In this document: positions 26,338 through 36,200 of the stretch, in pieces
Layout: every line of letters begins with the position of its first letter
Position numbering within the stretch: the first letter of the stretch is position 1
Assembly (NCBI RefSeq): GCF_002355375.1
Contig: NZ_AP017312.1
Location: 1,195,001-1,259,000, forward strand
Source of the DNA: Aneurinibacillus soli
Lineage (GTDB): Bacteria; Bacillota; Bacilli; Aneurinibacillales; Aneurinibacillaceae
Reading direction: 5' to 3'
Length of the DNA stretch: 64,000 nucleotides
Notes under the pieces: generated by a model
The model's input: the letters and a program-made list of their open reading frames with translations, nothing else
Database searches by the model: none
Told to the model about the DNA's origin: nothing
Translations under genes and position numbers: made by a program

Positions 26338-29300
26338 ATGAAAAAGTGTATTTCGATGTTTCTATGTACCTTGATGGTAGTATTGAATTTTCAAATCGTC
26401 AGCATCAGACCGGCTAGTGCTGCGCTAGTAACGAAGACTCCGACTCAAGACGCAATATGGGATGTTGGAGGGAAATGGCCTGATGAACCATTAAACTATG
26501 TTGGGTATTCAGCGGATAACGATTATGGTGTGCAAAGATCAGCTGTTCAATTCGATCTATCTGATATTAACGCTTCTGTGGGGCAGGCAAAGTTCCGTTT
26601 TTTTGTCACAGAGAACCAAGACTTAACACCATCGGACCCTTTTATCCCATTTGTTACACTGTATGGTTCTAGCATTGATTCATGGGGGACTACATTTCCA
26701 TTGGATGCAGGGGACCTGCCTTTATATATAGGGCGCACAGATATTCCGCAGGGGCAATGGAGGGAATTTGATGTAACGAATTTTGTTAATAGTCAGATAA
26801 GTACAGATAAAAAAGTGACGTTCGCGTTACTTGGTCAGGAAACAGTGCCAGGTGCACAATTTAACTTTGCCGGAAGGACCTATCCAGACGCTTCAAAGCG
26901 GCCACAACTTGTACTTATTCCTCCTGCTCTACAACCGACTGTCACTAGTACAGTGACAGCGGAAGACACACAGAGCGGAAGCGGACTGATCATCACTAAG
27001 GATGTTGCCGATAGCTCTTCGGTTACACACTTTAAAATTAGCGGGATTACGGGAGGGACGTTGTATAAAAACGATGGTACGACCGTAATTCATGATGGCA
27101 ATTTCATCACGGTAGCGGAAGGAGGGGCTGGGTTAAAGTTTACGCCAGCGCCAGATGCGAATAGCCCGACAGGTGGTATATTTGGCTTTAAGGTGCAAGC
27201 CGCATGGGATTCGAGTGGAAGTGGGCTCAGTAATGCTGCACAAGTAGCCATTACTGTTACGGAAGTGAATGACCCGCCGGTTGCAGTGAATGATTCATTG
27301 TCTTCGATTGAGGCAGATTCCGGGGCTCGTACCATTCCGTTTGCGACTTTGCTTGCTAATGATTCTCCAGGACCAGCTAATGAAAGTGGTCAGGTGCTGA
27401 CGATAACCTCCGTTGATAGCCCGGTCGGTGGTACGGTAAGCATCTCAGGATCGAATGTAATTTTTACGCCTAGTGCAAATTATCACGGGCCTGCAAGTTT
27501 TCGATACACTGTGCAAGACAATGGTACGACTAATGGTAGCGCTAATCCGAAGACTGCTCAGGCGACTGCTTCTTTTACGATTAATGCACCTGCAGTGAAA
27601 AATATCACAGCGGTATCACCCCCAGCTGCGAAAACGGGGATCGCGAACGGAACGGCCAAAATAGTGTCAGCACTGGGATTACCGGCTCAGGTAGGCGTGA
27701 CGTTAAGTGACAGCAGCACAACGAACGTAGACGTAGTATGGGATGTAGCAGGTTCTTCGTATGACCCATCGCAAAAGACGTCGCAGACGTTTACTGTAAC
27801 GGGGACGTTGACCAATCTTCCAAGTAATATCACCAATTCCACCAATAAAACCGCCAGCATTAGTGTAACGGTCGATGCGGAGCCAACGAAAAACATCACA
27901 GCGGTATCGACACCGCCAGCCAAAACAGGAATCGCGAACGGCACAGACAAAACAGTGTCAGCGCTGGGATTACCGGCTCAGGTAGGCGTGACATTAAGTG
28001 ACAATAGCACCGCAAACGTAGATGTAATATGGGATGTAGGGGGTTCTTCGTATGACCCATCGCAAAAGACATCGCAGACATTCACAGTCTCCGGGACATT
28101 AACCAACCTTCCAAGTAACATTACCAATTCTACTAATAAAACGACCAGTATCAGTGTAACTGTTGATGCGGAACCAACAAAAGATATCACAGCGGTATCA
28201 ACCCCAACTGCGAAAACAGGAATCGCGAACGGCACAGACAAAACAGCGACAGCGCTGGGATTACCGGCTCAGGTAGGCGTGACGTTAAGTGACAGCAGCA
28301 CAACAAACATAGACGTAATATGGGATGTAGCTAGTTCTTCGTATGATCCATCACAAAAGACGTCGCAGACGTTTACGGTAACGGGAACGTTGACCAACCT
28401 GCCAAATACAATCACCAATTCAGCCAACAAAACAGCCAGCATCAGCGTGACAGTAGACGCCGAGCCAACGAAAGACATCACAGCGGTATCGACGCCAACA
28501 GCAAGAACAGGGGTCGCGAACGGCAGTGCCAAAACGGTAGCGGCGCTGGGATTACCGGCTCAGGTAGGCGTGACGTTAAGTGATAGTAGCACAACGAACG
28601 TAGACGTAATATGGGATGTAGCCAGTTCTTCGTATGATCCATCACAAAAGACACCGCAGACGTTTACAGTAACGGGAACGTTGACCAACCTGCCAAATAC
28701 AATCACCAATTCAGCCAACAAAACAGCCAGCATCAGCGTGACAGTAGACGCCGAACCAACGAAAGACATCACAGCGGTATCGACACCAACAGCAAGAACC
28801 GGGATCGCGAACGGTAGTGCTAAAACGGTGTCGGCACTGGGATTACCGGCTCAGGTAGGCGTGACGTTAAGTGACAGCAGCACCGCAAACGTAGATGTAA
28901 TATGGGATGTAGGGGGTTCTTCGTATGACCCATCGCAAAAGACGTCGCAGACATTCACAGTCTCCGGGACATTAACCAACCTTCCAAGCAACATTACCAA
29001 TTCTACCAATAAAACGACCAGTATCAGTGTAACGGTCGATGCGGAACCAACAAAAGATATCACAGCGGTATCAACCCCAACCGCGAAAACAGGAATCGCG
29101 AACGGTAGTGCTAAAACGGTGTCGGCACTGGGATTACCGGCTCAGGTAGGCGTGACGTTAAGTGACAACAGCACCGCAAACGTAGATGTAATATGGGATG
29201 TAGGGGGTTCTTCGTATGACCCATCGCAAAAGACATCGCAGACATTCACAGTCTCCGGGACATTAACCAACCTTCCGAGCAACATCACCAATTCTACCAA

Positions 29301-31242
29301 TAAAACCGCCAGCATTAGTGTGACGGTAGAAGCGGCGACAACAACATCCGATACGATCAGTGTTACAGGAGTGTCGTTGGATCAATCGAGTCTTAGCTTA
29401 ACAGTAGGAGGGGCAACCGGAACATTAATCGCCACGGTGCTTCCAGCTGATGCAACGAATAAAACGATACTGTGGTCCTCTAGTAATCCCAATGTCGCGA
29501 CAGTTGTAGGTGGTGTAGTCACTCCATTACAAGTGGGAACGACAACGATTACAGCAACTTCACAAGCCGACCCTACCAAACAGGCTACCAGCTTGGTAAT
29601 GGTGGAAGCGGCGACAACAACCCCCGATACGATCAGTGTTACAGGTGTATTGCTCGATCAATCCAGTCTCAACTTAACAGCAGGAGGAGGCACGGGCACA
29701 TTGACCGCCACCGTATTTCCGGCTGATGCGACGAATAAAACGATATTGTGGTCGTCCAGTGATCCAACAGTAGCAACGGTAGCAAATGGCGTCATTACAC
29801 CATTGAAAGCCGGAACCACAACCATTACTGTAACAACGGTAGATGGAAGTAAGACGGCTAGCTGCATCATAACCGTGAATCAGCCATCTTCCGGTGGAGG
29901 AGGAGGCGGCGGTGGTGGCTCTTCTAATGGTGGTTCATCTGGCAACTCGAATTCTACCCCATCAACACCAACTACAAATCCGAATATGGGTATTGACATT
30001 AGTATTACGGAGGCAGGAGTCATTAAAGATCGGATTCCGAACGTTGTCCAGGTGAGCAACAAAAAAGCAGATGATGGAAGAAGCATGACGACGCTTACCA
30101 TTTCCAATGAGTACCTTGAGAAAGTAGCAGGAGTCATCAAATCGGGCGAGTCCGTAGTTGTGTCTGCCAAATCCTTGCCAGATACAAGTGCTATTCAGGT
30201 AGAGGTAACAGCGAAAGCCCTCTCTTCTCTAGCAGAAAAGAATGCAAGTTTGTCCATTCAAACAAAAGAGGCAGCAATTCAACTTCCGGCAAGAGCACTC
30301 CAGATAGAAAAAGTAGCAGAAAAGCTGGGTGTAGCGGCCGAACAAGTAAAAGTAAATATCACGATTACAAAACCAACCGTACAAGTGGCACAACAGGCGG
30401 CAGCCCTTGCTGAAAAAATGGGGGCGAAGGTACTAGTAGAACCAATCCAATTCTCGGTAACAGCGACAGCGAATAATCAAAAGTTGGATAGTAACAAGTT
30501 TGGCAATCAGTTTATTACACAATCGGTCGTGCTAAATCCAGCCCAACAGATTAACCCGATGAAAGCTGTTGCTGTGATTGTAGAAAATGGAAAGCTACAT
30601 CCGGTACCAGCAAGATTTATGGACGGGAAGGCAGAGATTCATACGACGAGAAACGGCACGATCATGATTATGGAGCGAACAGAAACATTCACAGACATAT
30701 CCAACCACTGGGCACAAAAAGATATTGAAGCTCTTGCGAACAAATTGATCGTAACAGGGATGGGGGATCAGAAATTCCATCCAAATGACAATATTACACG
30801 CGCCGAATTTGCTGCATTTATGGTTCGAGCGTTAGGATTAGAGGATCATACAGCGAGAAATGAAAGAACATTCACTGATGTATCCGCTGACGCTTGGTAC
30901 TCGTCTGTTGTAACAACTGCTACAGAGGCTGGCATTTTTAAAGGTGTAACGCAGGAACAATTTGCGCCAAACGAACTGATTACACGTGAACAAATGGCAG
31001 CTGTATTAGTTCGGGCTTCCAAGAAATTCGGCTTACCACTTAAGTCTGAAGCATCAACACCAACTATTTCTGATCTGGATCATGTTTCTAGCTGGGCGAA
31101 AGATGAAGTGGCAGAGGCTATTCAAGCCGGTATCATGAAAGGAAATCCGAATGGGACAGTTACACCTGGAAGCACAGGCACACGTGCTCAAGGAGCTGTT
31201 CTCATTAAAGGGTTATTACAGAAAACGGAATTAATTAATTAG
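26338..31242 (+). CDS. Large surface protein: DNRLRE domain, Ig-like repeats, three SLH domains
   Basis: 1634 residues. Signal peptide (KKCISMFLCTLMVVLNFQIV, cleavage near PASAA), DNRLRE-type domain (about 30-195), cadherin/VCBS-like segments (about 205-415), six 97-residue bacterial Ig (group 4-like) repeats (about 423-1004), two BIG2 domains (about 1005-1180), a Ser/Gly linker, a mixed beta region, and three C-terminal SLH domains (from about 1450). The SLH domains carry ITRAE, ITREQ and GTRAQ motifs that bind pyruvylated wall polymer. The product should be attached to the wall and reach outward. ATG 26338 is preferred to 26320 because GGGGGAG is placed for it. It follows the collar genes closely. 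Confidence 0.92.
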   Translation: MKKCISMFLCTLMVVLNFQIVSIRPASAALVTKTPTQDAIWDVGGKWPDEPLNYVGYSADNDYGVQRSAVQFDLSDINASVGQAKFRFFVTENQDLTPSDPFIPFVTLYGSSIDSWGTTFPLDAGDLPLYIGRTDIPQGQWREFDVTNFVNSQISTDKKVTFALLGQETVPGAQFNFAGRTYPDASKRPQLVLIPPALQPTVTSTVTAEDTQSGSGLIITKDVADSSSVTHFKISGITGGTLYKNDGTTVIHDGNFITVAEGGAGLKFTPAPDANSPTGGIFGFKVQAAWDSSGSGLSNAAQVAITVTEVNDPPVAVNDSLSSIEADSGARTIPFATLLANDSPGPANESGQVLTITSVDSPVGGTVSISGSNVIFTPSANYHGPASFRYTVQDNGTTNGSANPKTAQATASFTINAPAVKNITAVSPPAAKTGIANGTAKIVSALGLPAQVGVTLSDSSTTNVDVVWDVAGSSYDPSQKTSQTFTVTGTLTNLPSNITNSTNKTASISVTVDAEPTKNITAVSTPPAKTGIANGTDKTVSALGLPAQVGVTLSDNSTANVDVIWDVGGSSYDPSQKTSQTFTVSGTLTNLPSNITNSTNKTTSISVTVDAEPTKDITAVSTPTAKTGIANGTDKTATALGLPAQVGVTLSDSSTTNIDVIWDVASSSYDPSQKTSQTFTVTGTLTNLPNTITNSANKTASISVTVDAEPTKDITAVSTPTARTGVANGSAKTVAALGLPAQVGVTLSDSSTTNVDVIWDVASSSYDPSQKTPQTFTVTGTLTNLPNTITNSANKTASISVTVDAEPTKDITAVSTPTARTGIANGSAKTVSALGLPAQVGVTLSDSSTANVDVIWDVGGSSYDPSQKTSQTFTVSGTLTNLPSNITNSTNKTTSISVTVDAEPTKDITAVSTPTAKTGIANGSAKTVSALGLPAQVGVTLSDNSTANVDVIWDVGGSSYDPSQKTSQTFTVSGTLTNLPSNITNSTNKTASISVTVEAATTTSDTISVTGVSLDQSSLSLTVGGATGTLIATVLPADATNKTILWSSSNPNVATVVGGVVTPLQVGTTTITATSQADPTKQATSLVMVEAATTTPDTISVTGVLLDQSSLNLTAGGGTGTLTATVFPADATNKTILWSSSDPTVATVANGVITPLKAGTTTITVTTVDGSKTASCIITVNQPSSGGGGGGGGGSSNGGSSGNSNSTPSTPTTNPNMGIDISITEAGVIKDRIPNVVQVSNKKADDGRSMTTLTISNEYLEKVAGVIKSGESVVVSAKSLPDTSAIQVEVTAKALSSLAEKNASLSIQTKEAAIQLPARALQIEKVAEKLGVAAEQVKVNITITKPTVQVAQQAAALAEKMGAKVLVEPIQFSVTATANNQKLDSNKFGNQFITQSVVLNPAQQINPMKAVAVIVENGKLHPVPARFMDGKAEIHTTRNGTIMIMERTETFTDISNHWAQKDIEALANKLIVTGMGDQKFHPNDNITRAEFAAFMVRALGLEDHTARNERTFTDVSADAWYSSVVTTATEAGIFKGVTQEQFAPNELITREQMAAVLVRASKKFGLPLKSEASTPTISDLDHVSSWAKDEVAEAIQAGIMKGNPNGTVTPGSTGTRAQGAVLIKGLLQKTELIN
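27604..29349 (+). repeat. Six tandem 291-bp repeats within the surface-protein gene
   Basis: Units begin with ATCACAGCGGTATC at 27604, 27895, 28186, 28477, 28768 and 29059, exactly 291 bp (97 codons) apart. Neighbouring units share blocks of sequence in a mosaic way: units 3 and 4 share the CTGCCAAATACAATCACC version, units 2, 5 and 6 the TCCGGGACATTAACCAACC version. This indicates recombination between units. Confidence 0.95.
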
Positions 31243-31250
31243 TAAACAAA

Positions 31251-31297
31251 AGAGCCCTCACTATCCAAAAAAATGGATTGCGTGGGCTCCCTTTTTA
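31251..31297. terminator. Terminator between the surface-protein gene and the GH18-NodB-GT2 gene
   Basis: GAGCCC..CACTATCCA pairs with TGGATTGCGTGGGCTC and is followed by CCCTTTTTA. It lies between two convergent genes; its T-run favours the + strand. Confidence 0.8.
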
Positions 31298-34200
31298 TTT
31301 ATTCACTGCACTTCCTAGCCGTTTAAGCTTATTCCATCCAACTGTAATTCCTCGCAGCGCAGACCCGATTGATTTTATGACAACATACGTCATGAACTGT
31401 CGGTAAATAATTCGCTGCAGGAACAGCCAGATCAGTGGTTTTGGACTTTCTTCCTCCAGGCGGAATGCATAGAAGGAGGCAAGAAAATCAACCAGGAAGA
31501 ATACAACATAGAACAATAACGTTTTTTGTGGCTGTACGCCGAACAGTCCCATGACAAAGAGAATGTCAGCAAGCGGTGCAATCAACTGGAATACGTATTG
31601 GAACAGCCACATATTAGGCAGACCAACAAATCCGAGCGATTTTTGCTTCCGATTGAAGAGAGCACCCCGATGTTTCCATAAGCACTGGAGGGTGCCATAC
31701 GTCCAGCGATAGCGCTGCTTGAGCAGGCTGCGGACATCTTCCGGCGCTTCGGTATAGGCGTAAGCTCGTTCCTCGTACATAATCCGATACCCGTTACGCA
31801 GGAGTGTGAGTGTAATATCAGTATCTTCTGCCAGGGTATCTTCCTGAAAATAGCCAACTTCGGCTACCGCTTTTTTGCGCCATGCTCCAATGGCGCCTGG
31901 AACGACGGCAATACAGTTTAGTTCATCGAACGCGCGTCGGTCCAGATTAAATCCAGTTACATATTCCACCTGCTGCCATTTAGTTAGCAGGTTACGGGTA
32001 TTTCCGACTTTTACGTTTCCAGAGACCGCAGCGATATTCGGATCAACAAAGTGACGGGTAAGCAGAGCAATGGCGTCTGGAGCAATAAGCGTGTCTGCAT
32101 CAAGGGCGATGACGATGTCACCAGATGCTTCCATGAATCCGCGGTTTACGGCAGACGATTTCCCGCCATTTTCTTTGGAAATCAGTTTGACATACGGATA
32201 TTCTCTAAATGTTTCTTTAACTACTTCCGCTGTACGGTCAGTCGATCCGTCATCGACAACAATGATTTCAAAGTCTGGGTAGTTACTTTCCAAAATCGAA
32301 TGTATCGTTTTCGCAATGACTTTTTCTTCATTATAAGCTGCAATGACTACGCTGACCGGTGGAGTAAAGTTCATATTCACCACACGGGCGCGACTTCTTC
32401 GCTTCTGTCTGGAAGCAAGATAGATCAGAACAAGGAAGCGAATCATCCCAACACCGATGGACAGATAGAATAAAAAGGCGATTCCTTTCTGCCATCCGGA
32501 AACAGCTGTGAAGACAGTTTTGTCATACGTCATAAACGGACTTTCCGTGTGTTCAACAACAGGCATAAGATCGTTTGGCGTCTTCCCGAGTAATTGATGC
32601 ACCGTCGTAAACGTGTAGCCCATATGCTGTAGTTTTTCAATGAGCTTCGGTAGTGCTTCGACTGTATGGGAGCGATCACCACCTGCGTCATGAAGCAGAA
32701 TAATATTCCCATCCGGTAATTCTTTCATAACACGTCTTACAATCTCATCACTAGATGGGTCCTGCCAGTCTTCCGGGTCGACTGCTTCCCCGACCATCGT
32801 ATAGCCCATTTGCTGTGCCCGTAAAATCGGCAGTAGCTCTTCAGGCGTAGATGGAGAAGAGTCGGCCACGTAAGGCGGACGAAACATCGTCATGGAGTGC
32901 CCGGTCAGCTCCTGGAACAGCCGCTGATTCGCATTTAGCTCCATTTTTGCACGTATCGGGGAGATGGCCGCCACGTTTGGATGGGTAAACGTATGGCTTC
33001 CGATCTCATGGCCTTCTCTATACATTCGTCGGATGATATCCGGGTTTACCTGCGCATTTTCGCCCACAATAAAGAACGAGCCTTTTATATGATACCGATC
33101 CAGAATATCGAGAATTTTTGGTGTATATTCTGGATCAGGTCCATCGTCAAACGTGAGAACAACTTGCTTACCTGCCGCTTTACCATATCGACTTATCTGG
33201 AACGGAGAGGGATAAGTCGTATAGGATTCTCCGGAAAGTGTTCCGTCTTCATCCACGGAAAAGTCCCGTTCTCCATCTTTGGCAGACGAAGTGATCTGCA
33301 AAATCTCACCGTCTCCTGAATAATGAACAGGTTCCGGACTTGTTAATGTATGAAGTGTATTGACTTGTGACTGAAATTGATCCGGCTGGTTCAATACATT
33401 CCAGACAGTCGGATCTTCTGAGCCAAGTCGCCACAGGGCGACGCCCTTGGCTCCATTTTCATGTGACATTTTCCATTCATTGTACAAAGAAACACCATCT
33501 AAAAACCAGATAATGTGTTGGTCTTCGCCTTCTTTGTAACGCACATATGGATTTTGGCTAGCTTGATCCCACTGGATGTGCAGATGGGAAGCGCTCGCCA
33601 TATCCATAATATCGCCAAATGTCACGACATCGGCAGGGTCACTGCTGTTTTCTGTCCAGTCGTATCCGTAGCTTCCTAAGCTGACGATCAGCTTGTCAGG
33701 TGGGATATCGAGTTGGTCTAATGATTTCTCAAACCAGGAACTAGAGGCGATCGGCCCTGGTTTTCCTGTTTGATAATGTTCATCATAGAGCATGACAATC
33801 ATTCGGTCTGTAACTTTGGCGAGCGCACCGTAATCAAAAGCGTCATCTTTCGCCGGGACATCCTCAGTCAACTGCAGACCAGCAGCATGGAACGTATGAG
33901 ATAACTCTCCCATAAAAGCAGTGAGAGCATCCTGATCTTTCGGATCGATTGATTCAAAGTCAATGTTAAAGCCGGAATACCCATTCGTTTTTGCTTCTGT
34001 ATACAATTGATCAATGACTTTCTTTCTGCTTTCGGGCGAAACAAGTAGGTTGTGAACAAGTGCAGCATCCCATTTTCCATTCACAAAGTTATTGATAAGC
34101 GGCATAACTTTTACATGATTATCCGCCGCTAATTTTTTTACATCAGGTTGAACGTCCTTTTGTAAGGTTAAACTAGAAGTAAGGTGATACCATTCTGGAA

Positions 34201-34714
34201 TTACGGTAGTCAGGGAACGAATATTTTTTTTCAGTGAGATTTTACTGTTTTCATCCCAATTTACATAGAATCCGTATACTTCTTTTTGACCTGACGACTG
34301 GACTTTGTTGTCTTTATGATGCTTTTTAAAATCAAGCTGAAAAGTCGGGTGTTTTTTCTCTTCTTCTTTTAGCTGCGCTATTAAAGAGCGCTCATTAATT
34401 TTTTCGATAATGGGGCTAATGAGAGCAAATTTGCTGTTTTCATTAAAGGATAGCCGCGGAAGAGATGGATCTGAATTCAGGCTAAAACCAAATACGCATA
34501 AGACAAGGACCGAAGCGATCCCGAACACGATACCAAGCCGTTTTATCAAAGACCAGCGACGGCCTGAATCATCATAAAAAATGAAATTTTTTGTTTCCGG
34601 TTTTTCCGTGCGGTTCATTTTTTTACGGTATAGCGAAGTAAACAGAAAATAAACGAGTGCAATAACGAGAATGATTTCGACAATATGGATATATGGTATC
34701 CATTCATTAATCAT
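31295..34714 (-). CDS. Trimodular GH18-like / NodB deacetylase / GT2 glycosyltransferase membrane protein
   Basis: 1139 residues. Two N-terminal membrane helices (about 11-28 and 59-78) precede a GH18-like domain with GFNIDFESID (DxDxE catalytic signature), a NodB polysaccharide-deacetylase domain (TFDDGPDPEYTP, then HEIGSHTFTHPN), a membrane helix, and a family 2 glycosyltransferase (VSVVIAAYNEEK, DDGSTD, ALDADT, EDTDITL and QRYRW). C-terminal membrane helices follow. The last motif set is that of processive synthases such as PgaC and hyaluronan synthase. One polypeptide thus joins polymerisation, deacetylation and cleavage of an N-acetylhexosamine polymer, equivalent to PgaC plus PgaB. The polymer identity is inferred. 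It lies 26 bp downstream of a NodB-like gene. Confidence 0.9.
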   Translation of the reverse strand: MINEWIPYIHIVEIILVIALVYFLFTSLYRKKMNRTEKPETKNFIFYDDSGRRWSLIKRLGIVFGIASVLVLCVFGFSLNSDPSLPRLSFNENSKFALISPIIEKINERSLIAQLKEEEKKHPTFQLDFKKHHKDNKVQSSGQKEVYGFYVNWDENSKISLKKNIRSLTTVIPEWYHLTSSLTLQKDVQPDVKKLAADNHVKVMPLINNFVNGKWDAALVHNLLVSPESRKKVIDQLYTEAKTNGYSGFNIDFESIDPKDQDALTAFMGELSHTFHAAGLQLTEDVPAKDDAFDYGALAKVTDRMIVMLYDEHYQTGKPGPIASSSWFEKSLDQLDIPPDKLIVSLGSYGYDWTENSSDPADVVTFGDIMDMASASHLHIQWDQASQNPYVRYKEGEDQHIIWFLDGVSLYNEWKMSHENGAKGVALWRLGSEDPTVWNVLNQPDQFQSQVNTLHTLTSPEPVHYSGDGEILQITSSAKDGERDFSVDEDGTLSGESYTTYPSPFQISRYGKAAGKQVVLTFDDGPDPEYTPKILDILDRYHIKGSFFIVGENAQVNPDIIRRMYREGHEIGSHTFTHPNVAAISPIRAKMELNANQRLFQELTGHSMTMFRPPYVADSSPSTPEELLPILRAQQMGYTMVGEAVDPEDWQDPSSDEIVRRVMKELPDGNIILLHDAGGDRSHTVEALPKLIEKLQHMGYTFTTVHQLLGKTPNDLMPVVEHTESPFMTYDKTVFTAVSGWQKGIAFLFYLSIGVGMIRFLVLIYLASRQKRRSRARVVNMNFTPPVSVVIAAYNEEKVIAKTIHSILESNYPDFEIIVVDDGSTDRTAEVVKETFREYPYVKLISKENGGKSSAVNRGFMEASGDIVIALDADTLIAPDAIALLTRHFVDPNIAAVSGNVKVGNTRNLLTKWQQVEYVTGFNLDRRAFDELNCIAVVPGAIGAWRKKAVAEVGYFQEDTLAEDTDITLTLLRNGYRIMYEERAYAYTEAPEDVRSLLKQRYRWTYGTLQCLWKHRGALFNRKQKSLGFVGLPNMWLFQYVFQLIAPLADILFVMGLFGVQPQKTLLFYVVFFLVDFLASFYAFRLEEESPKPLIWLFLQRIIYRQFMTYVVIKSIGSALRGITVGWNKLKRLGSAVNK

Positions 34715-34740
34715 ATCTGATCCTCCATCTTTCAGAGTAG

Positions 34741-36087
34741 TTATAGTGCCTGTGGCGCTGTCTTCGTATAATCAAACGTGTCAGGTGCGAACCATTTAAT
34801 ACTGATGCTTCGCTTTCCGGTTTGGTCCGGAGGGTTATATTGAACGTCTTTTGGATCGAGTCCATGTTCACCGATAAAAAGTTCTACTTTATGAGGATCT
34901 GCTACGTAGAACGTTATTCCGCGAACATCGTTTATCGTTACAGGACGTGAGCCAAAGAGCGGGTCTTTAATGGAGTGTAGTTGAATTTTTGTTTTTCCTT
35001 CCTGTGTGGTCGTAACCGAATAAGTAAGAAAATTGTGTGCGACATTGTAGTGAAGCAGACGGCTAGTGCGTGCAACTAGAATGCGGCCACTATCTTGATA
35101 ATGGGCAAGCATACGCAGCGGTTGAATGTTCTTGTTGTCAAACGGATAGGGCCCATTTCCACCGCCAAAGTGCTGGGCAATGATCGAATATTCATGTCTA
35201 GCTACCAGTTCATCTAGCCTTTTTGGTGTTAGTTGCATATACAAAGCTTTCGGTCCCCAGGTCCAGTTCACACCGTGTTTTGTCCGGTCAAAAGCATAGC
35301 GATGAAATCCCCATATGTTCTGTCCATCACGCAGCCTGATCGGAAAGATGGCATTTTTTTCTCCGAATGCAGCGTCTCCTCTTGAGTTCCATACGAAATG
35401 CACATCATTCTTACGGATTAGATCCGTATGGTAGTAGGGGGAATATTTATTGTCACCTTGCTGATATGCAGTAAAGCTGAACGGAGAATAGGCCCCGAAG
35501 TTCTCCCGATTTGCTTCATTCCCGTGATTGATCCATATGTCAGGATGGATACCATCCTGATTCAGATGATCCCATGCTGCGATAGCAAGGTCTCGCGTAC
35601 AAAGCCCTTCATTACGGTTTACACGTGAAAAATCACCATACCCATGCATAGAATCAATCCAGCCTGCACGATAATAATGGTTAATTAAGGCAGCATCTTT
35701 CTTCTTGGTGCGATCTGTTCCAGTAAAATAGGTCATAATTGCATTTGACGTATGCTTCTGATTGTCCACATAATAAGGATGAGAGCTATTCGTATCCATA
35801 TACATCCAGAAACTATCGCCAACATCAAGTCCTAATCCGGTTCCCATAGGTGTATGGGACTTCGTGTTTAAGAACTGATGGTATTGAGCAAATTCTTCAG
35901 GAGTTGTACCATCAATATCGGAAGCAAAAGAAAGCATAGCCTGATATGGATACGGAAATGGGCGCATCTGCACTTGTGGGACGGAAGAAGCTGAAAAGCC
36001 GTTCTTGATAAAAAATATAATGCCGATCATGGCCGATAAAAGTAATGCCATGATGATCCCAGGACGGGTTAGTACGGTACGGTTCAT
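34741..36087 (-). CDS. Membrane-tethered NodB-like protein of unknown function
   Basis: 448 residues with one N-terminal membrane helix (about 11-29, IIMALLLSAMIGIIFFI). AMLSFASDIDGTTPEEF resembles the first NodB motif with an Asp pair in altered form, and DSMHGYGDF and INHGNEAN give further candidate metal or substrate residues. Canonical HSxxH is absent, so it may be a divergent deacetylase or a polymer-binding protein. It is the promoter-proximal gene of a two-gene unit with the trimodular synthase, and divergent to the two-component system. I do not recognise a named family. Confidence 0.6.
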   Translation of the reverse strand: MNRTVLTRPGIIMALLLSAMIGIIFFIKNGFSASSVPQVQMRPFPYPYQAMLSFASDIDGTTPEEFAQYHQFLNTKSHTPMGTGLGLDVGDSFWMYMDTNSSHPYYVDNQKHTSNAIMTYFTGTDRTKKKDAALINHYYRAGWIDSMHGYGDFSRVNRNEGLCTRDLAIAAWDHLNQDGIHPDIWINHGNEANRENFGAYSPFSFTAYQQGDNKYSPYYHTDLIRKNDVHFVWNSRGDAAFGEKNAIFPIRLRDGQNIWGFHRYAFDRTKHGVNWTWGPKALYMQLTPKRLDELVARHEYSIIAQHFGGGNGPYPFDNKNIQPLRMLAHYQDSGRILVARTSRLLHYNVAHNFLTYSVTTTQEGKTKIQLHSIKDPLFGSRPVTINDVRGITFYVADPHKVELFIGEHGLDPKDVQYNPPDQTGKRSISIKWFAPDTFDYTKTAPQAL

Positions 36088-36200
36088 AGCTTTCTATCCT
36101 TCTTATTTTTCTCTGTATAGAAGAGCATAAGATAACAAAATAAGAAGGGGCTGAGAGATATATTAAAATTTGATGAGAGGAAAAAAAGGAGGGAGAAATC

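Noticed and set aside
27687-29063. A series of similar 70-87 codon - strand frames spaced 291 bp apart
   Set aside because: They mirror the Ig repeats of the surface-protein gene. Their regular spacing comes from the repeats, not from genes.
27604-29349. Regular repeats considered as a CRISPR array
   Set aside because: The period is 291 bp, the repeats are translated in frame, and there are no short direct repeats with unique spacers or cas genes.
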